Positions 1 to 6,248 of a stretch of DNA of 39,151 nt are shown here, piece after piece (position 1 is the stretch's first letter; every line of letters starts with the position of its first letter). The stretch is from Desulfurococcales archaeon. Lineage in GTDB: Archaea; Thermoproteota; Thermoprotei_A; Sulfolobales; Acidilobaceae. The notes beneath the pieces were generated by a model that saw only the letters and a list, made by a program, of their open reading frames with translations, was not told the origin of the DNA and ran no database searches. The translations under genes were made by a program, and so were the position numbers. The DNA lies in NCBI GenBank assembly GCA_015521205.1, contig WAOQ01000039.1, forward strand, positions 1 to 39,151. Reading direction: 5' to 3'.

Positions 1-6
1 GAGATA

Positions 7-44
7 CACCTCTGGCTAAAGTCGAACCCCCCATTATAATACAT
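7..44 (-). promoter_or_regulatory. Possible promoter/ribosome binding site of a gene starting left of the window
   Basis: Read on the minus strand, an AT-rich TATA-like box (positions 33-40) is followed by GAGGTG (7-12), the usual ribosome binding site form in this window. This suggests that a divergent minus-strand gene begins just beyond the left edge. The box is close to the ribosome binding site, so another TATA-like stretch near 61-70 may be the real one. No coding sequence of that gene is visible. Confidence 0.3.
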
Positions 45-96
45 ACTCCCCCTCCAGCACTATTAAATCTGAGATAATATAACATGTTAATGCATT

Positions 97-200
97 GGCG
101 GGCGCAGGCCTACCCGTCGAACCCCGAAGCCCCTTGCCCCGCCTGACGCCGCCGACTAGGCGGATTCATGGTATGGGATGAGGCGGGGACCGTCTCGGGG
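97..200 (+). ncRNA. Candidate structured GC-rich RNA or 5' leader
   Basis: A GC-rich block in an otherwise AT-rich intergenic region holds three nested perfect stems: CCCCGA 122-127 with TCGGGG 195-200, CCCCGCCT 137-144 with AGGCGGGG 181-188, and CCGCC 149-153 with GGCGG 159-163 around loop GACTA. A TATA-like stretch at about 74-83 would place a plus-strand transcription start near 100-110. GGCGGG at 97-102 can pair instead with CCCGCC at 138-143, so an alternative fold exists. It may be the leader of the small membrane protein starting at 250, or an independent RNA. Strand is inferred; stems of this kind are nearly symmetric between strands. Confidence 0.4.
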
Positions 201-249
201 GATCCAATATAATCTGTCAGCCGTGAACTTGGAGGGTGGACGTGTAGAA

Positions 250-495
250 ATGAACATTGAAGCTGTGGGTTTTGTTGGCATGCTACTGGTGGTAGCGGCT
301 TGGGCGACTGGGCTCTCGGGGGATCCTCCTCCAGCCAGGCTGGCCGCTATATACTCCCTGGGAAGCCTCCTATTAACAATATATGCACTAAGCATAGATG
401 ACATTGTCTTCACGCTACTCAATGGTACAGCGCTAGCCTTCTCAACAATCTCTCTAGCCAGGTCCTTAAGCCATAGGAGGAAGGCGAGGAGTTAA
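250..495 (+). CDS. Small three-helix membrane protein, SemiSWEET/CBU_0592-like
   Basis: An 81-residue hydrophobic protein with three predicted membrane segments (about residues 5-22, 28-47 and 50-67) and a basic tail ending in SLSHRRKARS. Length and topology resemble the single-unit PQ-loop/SemiSWEET-like and CBU_0592-type small membrane proteins, but no diagnostic PQ motif is seen, so function (for example small-solute transport as an oligomer) is only a suggestion. The ATG at 250 is chosen because GGAGGGTGG lies at 231-238 just upstream. The same frame stays open upstream to 178, but that extension is GC-rich, encodes an unlikely hydrophilic stretch and runs through the hairpins at 122-200. 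Confidence 0.6.
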   Translation: MNIEAVGFVGMLLVVAAWATGLSGDPPPARLAAIYSLGSLLLTIYALSIDDIVFTLLNGTALAFSTISLARSLSHRRKARS

Positions 496-551
496 CGGTC
501 TAGGATAGATATGTGGTTAGAGGAAAAATGAGGATGGTTGAGAGGGGGCTC

Positions 552-2570
552 TTACTGTCCCTTGAACTTGGGCTTCCTCTTCTCTAGGAAGGCTGTTACT
601 CCTTCGACTACGTCGTCGGTGCTGAAGAGGAGTCCGAAGTAGGTGGACTCTAGTGCTAGTCCAGCCCATATGTTGCTCTCCAAGCCGAAGTTGACCGAGT
701 ATTTCGCTGCCATCAACGCGAGCGGCGGTTTCTCGGCTATCTTTATTGCTAGGCTTCTGGCTTCTTGTTCGAGCCTCTCTGGAGGGACGACGCGGTCTAC
801 CAGTCCTAGTTTTACTGCTTCTGATACTGGGATCATGTCGCCGGTGAAGATGAGTTCTAATGCGCGGCCGCGTGGTATGAGTCTCGGTAGTCTCTGGGTT
901 CCGCCGGCTCCGGGTATGAAGCCTAGGTTTATCTCTGGTTGTCCGAGCATGGCTCCTTCGGCTGCTATGCGTATGTCTCCGCTCATCGCTATTTCTAGGC
1001 CGCCTCCCAGGGCATAGCCGTTGATTGCTACTATTATTGGTTTGGAGTATAGTTGCATCTTGAGTGTTAGTTCTTGGAAGCGCTTGCTGAATATTGCTGC
1101 TTTGAAGGGTGTGACTCCCATGAAGGCTGTAACGTCTGCGCCCGCGCTGAACGCTCGTCCTTTGCCTGTGAGTATGACTGCCCTGACGCGGTCGTCCTCT
1201 TCTAGTTCGTCGAGGGCTATTGCTAGTTCTTTGAGTAGCTTGGGGCTCAGGGCGTTGAGTTTTTTGGGCCTGTTGAGTATGATCCATGCTATGGGTTCTT
1301 CTATTCTTATTATGAGGGTTTCCATTTGCTTCTCTTCGGCTGTTCCGTACTCGTAGAATCCTTTGCCTGTTTTCCTGCCTAGTAGTCCTTCTTCTTTCAT
1401 TTTTAGTAATAGTGGCTGGGGCTTGTATTCGTCGAAACCTGTCTCCTTGTAGAGTTCTTCGAGCGCGGCTACTATGGTGTCTATACCGTACTCGTCCGCG
1501 AATTCGAATACTCCTTTTGGCCAGCCGAGTCCTAGCTTGACGGCCTTGTCTATGTCCTCTTTTGTTGCTACATCGTTCTCCAATAGCCAAGCCGCTTCGT
1601 TGACGGCGGGTGCTATGAGCTTGGCAGGGTTGACCTTACCCGCCTTGTCCTTGGGTATGTCAGGCCTGGCATACTTGCCGGGTGCTGGGTAGGTGTAGAA
1701 GCCTTTGCCGCTCTTCATACCGTACTCTTTAGCATCGAATTTCTCCTTGAACAACGGGCAGGGGTTTACCTTGAAGCCCCTCTCTGATACTGCTGTGAAG
1801 ACATAGTAGAACACGTCTATCCCGCTATAGTCTGCCAGCTCGAAGGCGCCCATGGGGAAGCCCATAGTGTATCGTACTGTGGCGTCTACCTCTTCGACGG
1901 TAGCTCCTCCTCTTACGACTGTCCAGCAGGCTTCGTTTAGGAACCTGGCGAGGATCCTGTTTACTATGAAGCCGGGAACGTCTTTCTTAACTATAACTGC
2001 CTGTTTACCCATTTTCTTGGCGAGGGCTACTATGAGATCGACCGTTTCGTCGCTAGTCTTCTCGCCTTTGATGACCTCGACCAAGGGCATTAAGGGCGGC
2101 GGATTGAAGAAGTGCATGCCAACAACCTTCTCGGGCCTTCCGGTAGCGGATGCTATCTCGGTTATCGGAAGGCTACTAGTGTTGGTGGCTAGGATCGCGT
2201 GGCTCGGGGTGTGCTTGTCAGCGTAGGCGAACAACATCTTCTTTATGTCTATCCTTTCGATTATGGCTTCTATCATAACATCCGTTTCGGACAGGGCTTG
2301 GGCGAACGCCTCGGTGTAATTCTTGTCTGGCCCCAGGTTAACCACTGGGGTTATCCTGGACATGACGGTATCGACGCTGTCCCGCAACATACCTTTCTGG
2401 TAGAGTTTTTGGAGGCTCCACTTGATTTTCTCCAATGCTTTGTCCAGAATCTCCTGGGCGATGTCGGCCAAGTATACTTTGTAGCCGGCCATAGCCGCTA
2501 GTTCGGCTATACCATGGCCCATGGTGCCTGCTCCTACAACGGTTATCGTCTTAACATCTTCTATCTTCAT
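552..2570 (-). CDS. Fused 3-hydroxyacyl-CoA dehydrogenase / enoyl-CoA hydratase
   Basis: A 672-residue bifunctional enzyme. The N-terminal half is a 3-hydroxyacyl-CoA dehydrogenase: NAD-binding GAGTMGHGI near residue 13, the HFFNP segment with catalytic His and the following Glu (LVEVI), then two C-terminal helical domains, each ending in a K-S/T-GKGFY motif. From about residue 418 a crotonase domain follows, with both catalytic Glu contexts (GGGLEIAMSGD and QPEINLGFIPGAGG). The same order occurs in crenarchaeal crotonyl-CoA hydratase/(S)-3-hydroxybutyryl-CoA dehydrogenase (Metallosphaera Msed_0399 type), which converts crotonyl-CoA to acetoacetyl-CoA in the 4-hydroxybutyrate carbon-fixation cycles; fatty-acid oxidation is the alternative. 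The ATG at 2570 is preferred over an upstream in-frame ATG at 2594 because GGGGGAGGTG sits 9 bases before it. A structured leader lies upstream. Confidence 0.92.
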   Translation of the reverse strand: MKIEDVKTITVVGAGTMGHGIAELAAMAGYKVYLADIAQEILDKALEKIKWSLQKLYQKGMLRDSVDTVMSRITPVVNLGPDKNYTEAFAQALSETDVMIEAIIERIDIKKMLFAYADKHTPSHAILATNTSSLPITEIASATGRPEKVVGMHFFNPPPLMPLVEVIKGEKTSDETVDLIVALAKKMGKQAVIVKKDVPGFIVNRILARFLNEACWTVVRGGATVEEVDATVRYTMGFPMGAFELADYSGIDVFYYVFTAVSERGFKVNPCPLFKEKFDAKEYGMKSGKGFYTYPAPGKYARPDIPKDKAGKVNPAKLIAPAVNEAAWLLENDVATKEDIDKAVKLGLGWPKGVFEFADEYGIDTIVAALEELYKETGFDEYKPQPLLLKMKEEGLLGRKTGKGFYEYGTAEEKQMETLIIRIEEPIAWIILNRPKKLNALSPKLLKELAIALDELEEDDRVRAVILTGKGRAFSAGADVTAFMGVTPFKAAIFSKRFQELTLKMQLYSKPIIVAINGYALGGGLEIAMSGDIRIAAEGAMLGQPEINLGFIPGAGGTQRLPRLIPRGRALELIFTGDMIPVSEAVKLGLVDRVVPPERLEQEARSLAIKIAEKPPLALMAAKYSVNFGLESNIWAGLALESTYFGLLFSTDDVVEGVTAFLEKRKPKFKGQ

Positions 2571-2595
2571 GCCTATGAACACCTCCCCCAACATT

Positions 2596-2668
2596 CTCCG
2601 GCACGCCGCCCGAACGAGGGCTCCCGTGGGGTCAGGAGACGATGTTCCCGGGAGGGGTTGTGCCGGAG
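2596..2668 (-). promoter_or_regulatory. Structured 5' leader of the dehydrogenase/hydratase gene
   Basis: A perfect 9-bp stem (2596-2604 with 2660-2668) encloses a second stem CTCCCG 2621-2626 with CGGGAG 2649-2654. On the minus strand this lies between a TATA-like box (about 2725-2741) and the ribosome binding site GGGGGAGGTG (about 2580-2589). The CCTCCC within the inner stem could alternatively pair with GGGAGG of the ribosome binding site, giving two mutually exclusive folds. Pairing is seen directly; a regulatory role is inference. Confidence 0.45.
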
Positions 2669-2828
2669 GTTTGTCGGAGTGTATGGCTCGTATATGGTTT
2701 CCTCGGATAAAATCTAGTATTTGGTATAGGTATTAAAAACTAGATACACCTTTCCATTATGATTACAGGTAGTTCCACTGGGATGCGGCATATTTATTAA
2801 GAGGAGTCTAGGGCACGCACACCAGAGC

Positions 2829-3116
2829 ATGTATAATGTGCGAGGTGCATACCTGTTGAGTAGTGCAGAATATATAGCCGAGGTAAAGGATAAGATCCGT
2901 CCCCTGCTCCAGGAGCTAGGGCTCAAAATACTGCCTAAAGGAGCTTCGAGCTTCAGTATCGTCAAGGGAACCCAGATCGTGATGACCATCAGGGACACGG
3001 GAGACTATGTCGAGCTATCCTATCAGGGGAAGAAGTACCAGTACGACAAGTGGTACACGAAACCACAGCATTTGGCTAAGGTAGTGGAAAACGTCCTTAA
3101 AGCACCTAGCGCCTAA
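2829..3116 (+). CDS. Conserved-looking hypothetical protein, 95 aa
   Basis: I do not recognise the family. The protein is 95 residues, soluble, with an N-terminal helix (SAEYIAEVKDKIRPLLQELG), a central beta-rich stretch (SSFSIVKGTQIVMTIRD, YVELSYQGKKYQYDKW) and a C-terminal helix, suggesting a small alpha/beta fold. There is no metal or catalytic motif. A TATA-like TATTTATTA at 2791-2799 sits about 30 bases before the ATG and no clear ribosome binding site intervenes, so the mRNA is probably leaderless, as is common in crenarchaea. It is divergent from the dehydrogenase/hydratase gene. A T-run at 3141-3145 after the stop could end transcription. Amino-acid composition (Lys, Tyr, charged residues) is that of a real thermophile protein. 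Confidence 0.65.
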   Translation: MYNVRGAYLLSSAEYIAEVKDKIRPLLQELGLKILPKGASSFSIVKGTQIVMTIRDTGDYVELSYQGKKYQYDKWYTKPQHLAKVVENVLKAPSA

Positions 3117-3241
3117 AACACCCTTCCCCCACGATAAGAGTTTTTAGATAAGCCACCTAAAACCTTCATAACCCATTTTTAAATCCATCCCGCTAATCCG
3201 ACATACATATCTCTGACAACTTTAGAAACATCAATAACCTT

Positions 3242-3320
3242 GGCGGGGGTCATGTGGTAACCGCCAGTGCCAGAGCTCTGCAGCCGATGACGGACTCTTT
3301 CAGCGGGCCGAACCCCCGCC
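3242..3320. ncRNA. Candidate structured RNA between convergent genes
   Basis: A GC-rich 79-base block is closed by a perfect 9-bp stem, GGCGGGGGT 3242-3250 with ACCCCCGCC at 3311/3312-3320. Inside are several small hairpins, including CCG-ATGA-CGG and the palindrome CAGAGCTCTG. ACA follows 2-3 bases after the stem on the plus strand, as in archaeal H/ACA guide RNAs, but I could not find a convincing upper stem or kink-turn. It does not fit a tRNA: no canonical D-arm or T-loop. The 5' arm can also pair with CCGCC at 3262-3266, so folds compete. It lies outside both flanking genes (stops at 3116 and 3330). Confidence 0.4.
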
Positions 3321-3329
3321 ATACACGAA

Positions 3330-4751
3330 TTAGCAGGTCATCCCCCACTGTTTTCTGGGCGGGTAACCCTCGGTTCGCCGGTATGCTGCCTTCGTCAGAA
3401 ATGGTATGCGAGGCTTTACACCCAGATCGGATAGTGTCCTAAGGGCTACGTTTAGCCCTGGAACCCCGTTTAGTTCCCCGCCAGGATAGCTACTCGCGCT
3501 CCCATGGTATAGGCATGGTATACTGGTTCTATACGCACCCCAGCCGGGTAGAGGCCTCTGGTCGAACATGATGGGATCCTTCATCGGTATATGATCCGGA
3601 TGCCCGGTAAGGTTAAGACAACATTCTTCCTGGTGGAAAGGTCCCCGAGACTCATACCATACAACATGTCTCGGCTCTACACCGGGGGCCACGGGGTCGT
3701 CGGGTCTTACCTTGGAGCCTCCCACTTGAACTAGGTGTAGCCCTTCTATAGTGCCCGAGATGAGCGTTGGGTAGCTATATTCTCCTCCCCCGCTCTTCGT
3801 CCAGTAGACGAGGATCGGGTATCCGTGCCACGAATCTTCTATGGGAGGGTTGGGCTTCTTGTCTAGTATAATGTCGGTTCTGAAGACATAGTATTTCTTG
3901 GATGACAGTTTTTCAAGCGTTGAGGACTCGTATTCGGGTAGATCGATGAGGTATCTGAGGTATGGTATGCTACCGGCATAGACAATTGTACGGGAGTGGA
4001 TCCTTCTTCCATCTTCGAGGAGTACTCCCGAGGCTTTCCCCCTCTCTACCTGTATACCTGTAACGCGCTTTCCTAAAAGGACCTTGGCTCCCGCTTTTCT
4101 AGTCCTGTTATAGAGTCTCCATGCAAACCGGGACATTCCCCCTATGGGTAGGTTCCACCGGTTCATGTTTTGGTGATAGTACGCGAGGGCAAATCCGTTC
4201 GAGTCTAGCATTGAAGGATAGAGAAAGAGATCCTCCCGGCCACCCAGGTATACGTTAATAAGGGTTCTACTCTTCTTCTCGACGATTTCCGCGACACCGC
4301 ATCCATCTAGTACTGACGCCGCCTCTCCTTGCGAAGGAGGCGTCCCTGTATAATATAGTCCCCGTTGTTTCATACAACCCCAAAACCGCTCTATCAAACT
4401 ATAAAACTCATTTATCCCTTCGATACCGTTCTCCATTAACTCGCGTGCTAACAATCGGAGGTTTCGCCACCACCGTATAATTGGACGTTGATCCTCATCG
4501 AGCTCGACCCAACTTGGATCCGGCTTATGGACTATTCCCTCCGTTAAACCTAACCACTCATCAAGCTCGGACGGTATCAGTCCTATTGCATATGCAAAGA
4601 CGCTTCCACCCGGCCACCCGCCAGCTAACCCGCCGGGCCGAGGGTTTTTGTCTAGGACGGCAACTCTTAGCCCGTGCATCGACAATATTGTGGCGGTTAT
4701 GAGGCCGTTGTGTCCCGCCCCGATCACAATAACATCATAATCGTTAGCCAT
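3330..4751 (-). CDS. Phytoene-dehydrogenase-like FAD-dependent oxidoreductase
   Basis: A 473-residue flavoprotein of the CrtI/PYROXD2-like group. The N-terminus has the dinucleotide-binding VIGAGHNGL motif at about residues 10-18, then the acidic beta-strand end VAVLDKN and the following GG (PRPGGLAGG) typical of FAD amine-oxidase/phytoene-desaturase folds. The C-terminal region has a flavin-proximal segment (residues about 415-440, GSASSYPGGELNGVPG) as expected. The substrate cannot be read from sequence; carotenoid desaturation is possible but no other carotenoid gene is in the window. The ATG is preceded by GAGGTA seven bases upstream. Its 3' end faces the structured element at 3242-3320. 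It stands alone, with about 140 bases separating it from the TRAP binding-protein gene upstream. Confidence 0.8.
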   Translation of the reverse strand: MANDYDVIVIGAGHNGLITATILSMHGLRVAVLDKNPRPGGLAGGWPGGSVFAYAIGLIPSELDEWLGLTEGIVHKPDPSWVELDEDQRPIIRWWRNLRLLARELMENGIEGINEFYSLIERFWGCMKQRGLYYTGTPPSQGEAASVLDGCGVAEIVEKKSRTLINVYLGGREDLFLYPSMLDSNGFALAYYHQNMNRWNLPIGGMSRFAWRLYNRTRKAGAKVLLGKRVTGIQVERGKASGVLLEDGRRIHSRTIVYAGSIPYLRYLIDLPEYESSTLEKLSSKKYYVFRTDIILDKKPNPPIEDSWHGYPILVYWTKSGGGEYSYPTLISGTIEGLHLVQVGGSKVRPDDPVAPGVEPRHVVWYESRGPFHQEECCLNLTGHPDHIPMKDPIMFDQRPLPGWGAYRTSIPCLYHGSASSYPGGELNGVPGLNVALRTLSDLGVKPRIPFLTKAAYRRTEGYPPRKQWGMTC

Positions 4752-4830
4752 GGTGTCCTACCTCTCTACTGAGACGTATACTGGGTAGAGAAACAAAATA
4801 TGTGCTAGGGGAATGAGGACTACCATTGAT

Positions 4831-4856
4831 TAGAAAGATAAAATAAAGAAAATGGG
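4831..4856 (-). terminator. Pyrimidine/T-rich terminator after the TAXI binding-protein gene
   Basis: On the minus strand, downstream of the stop at 4895, a run of T-rich stretches (TTTTC, TTTATTTTATC, TTTC) occurs, the usual form of archaeal termination signals. No stem is needed or seen. Confidence 0.45.
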
Positions 4857-4894
4857 TTGTGGTTGTTCTGGTTACCAGGTATTTGGAATTAAGG

Positions 4895-5989
4895 TTAGCT
4901 GCTAGGTGGGAGTAGGGACTGAGGTACTGTTAATCCCTTGTCCTGGTAGAACTGCACTGCACCAGGGTGCAGAGGTATTGAGACTCCCTCGAGGGCTGTC
5001 TGTAGGCTTATGTCCGCTGCTCTTGCGTGTGCCTGTCTTATTTCGTCTAGGTGGCTGAACATTGCATCGAGGAACGTGTATACGACGTTGTTGGGCACGT
5101 TAGCGCTGGCTACTAGTAGAGCCTTCACGGTCAGGGTCTTCACATCGTTGGGCTGGAAGTCGTAGCTGTTGGCTGGTATGACTAGCTGGACGTATACGTT
5201 GCCTAGACCTGCACTGACGAGTTGTTGGTATGCATCGTCGGGTACCTCGACTAAGACTAGGTCTACCTGGGCTGCCATCTGCTGTACAGTAGGTGTTGGT
5301 ACACCAGCCACGTTAAAGAACACCTGCACGTTGCCGGCTTTGATATCATCTCCAGCGTCCTTGTATCCCTTCTCGACTTTTGTTATCTGATCCCATAGTG
5401 GCTGCCCGTTGACAGTTAGAGCGCTGAGTATTGTTTCTGCTGTAGCGTATAATCCGCTACCAACGTTTCCTACGGCAACGCTCTTGCCGGGTAGATCCCA
5501 GATGGTCTGGACGCCAGCGTCAGCTCTGGCTATGATCTGTATGGGCTCTGGGTAGAGGGCTGCTAGTGCTCTCAGGTTGGTTACGGGAGAACCGCCCTGG
5601 TTGGGGTCGAAGTCCTCAAGTTTCAATCCATTGTAAGCGAAATAGGCTACGTCGCTCTGCATTATGGCGAAGTCGGTGTCTCCGGATTTGATAGCGTTTG
5701 CGTTGGCCACGCTTGCACCGCTCTCCTGCGAGTTTACTGTCAAGTTGGTGTAAGCTGTGACTACTTGTGCGATCTTAGTTCCTACTGGGTAGTAGACACC
5801 GCCGGAGCTGCCGGTGTACATTGTGAATGTACCGGTCGGTCCGCCGCCACCGGCTCCACCGCCGGCTCCGCCGCCTGTCTGGTTAGTGGTCTCACCGCCT
5901 CCACCCATCATTAGGGCGGCTGCGACGATGACTATTATGATGACAATCGCTATGCCAATCCAAGCTGTTTGGCTTAAACCTTTCTTCAT
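4895..5989 (-). CDS. TAXI-family TRAP transporter solute-binding protein
   Basis: A 364-residue extracytoplasmic receptor. After MKKG comes a hydrophobic anchor (about residues 9-28), a linker of Gly-rich repeats (GGGAGGGAGGGG, residues 39-50), then a binding domain with TAXI features: TMYTGSSGGVYYPVGT near its start and SGASVANANAIKSGDTDFAIMQSD. TAXI proteins deliver small acids such as glutamate or dicarboxylates to TRAP permeases; the ligand here is unknown. Unlike most bacterial receptors, which are released by signal cleavage, this one appears tethered by its N-terminal helix, as expected outside an archaeal membrane. The ATG at 5989 follows GGAGGTG at 6000-6006. It lies downstream of the fused permease in the same direction but has its own AT-rich promoter candidate at about 6060-6072. 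Confidence 0.88.
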   Translation of the reverse strand: MKKGLSQTAWIGIAIVIIIVIVAAALMMGGGGETTNQTGGGAGGGAGGGGPTGTFTMYTGSSGGVYYPVGTKIAQVVTAYTNLTVNSQESGASVANANAIKSGDTDFAIMQSDVAYFAYNGLKLEDFDPNQGGSPVTNLRALAALYPEPIQIIARADAGVQTIWDLPGKSVAVGNVGSGLYATAETILSALTVNGQPLWDQITKVEKGYKDAGDDIKAGNVQVFFNVAGVPTPTVQQMAAQVDLVLVEVPDDAYQQLVSAGLGNVYVQLVIPANSYDFQPNDVKTLTVKALLVASANVPNNVVYTFLDAMFSHLDEIRQAHARAADISLQTALEGVSIPLHPGAVQFYQDKGLTVPQSLLPPSS

Positions 5990-6002
5990 GTGGAATACGC
6001 AC

Positions 6003-6023
6003 CTCCCCCAAATATTTGGGGAG
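6003..6023 (-). promoter_or_regulatory. Palindrome/hairpin overlapping the ribosome binding site of the TAXI receptor gene
   Basis: CCCCAAATATTTGGGG (6006-6021) is a perfect 16-base palindrome. Read on the minus strand it extends to CTCCCCAA pairing with TTGGGG(G)AG, with loop ATAT and one bulged G, so the GGAGGTG ribosome binding site is partly paired. The inner CCAAATATTTGG recurs upstream of the RIO2 gene at 29123-29134, so it could equally be a DNA operator. Confidence 0.45.
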
Positions 6024-6248
6024 ATTTTACTGCTAGTTGTATTAGAGTATGGATTTTGGAAGTATTAAAAGGTTTTAGAGACGTCTGGTTGTCATTACTC
6101 CTTACTAATGGTACTGGATGAGTTAAAGGATCGTGTTGTTCGGTATTACTTTATCTTCCCTTATTGTAATCTGAGCTTTAGTTGTAGTGATAGACAGGTT
6201 GATATTGGATGTTTCCACAAAGGAGTTTATGAAATAAAATATGTGGGA

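Noticed and set aside
178-249. N-terminal extension of the first membrane protein
   Set aside because: The extension lacks a ribosome binding site, overlaps the GC-rich hairpins and is unlike the rest of the protein.
517-1590. A 357-codon open frame antisense-shifted within the dehydrogenase/hydratase gene
   Set aside because: It is extremely Arg/Thr/His-rich with no fold-like pattern and lies in another frame of a clear enzyme gene; codon bias of the real gene keeps it open.
3242-3320. tRNA gene
   Set aside because: The closing stem and length fit, but there is no GG-containing D-loop, no TTCRA T-loop and no anticodon arm on either strand.
5835-5880. DNA repeat array
   Set aside because: It is the coding sequence of the Gly-rich linker of the TAXI receptor (GGG/GGA repeats), not an independent repeat or CRISPR.
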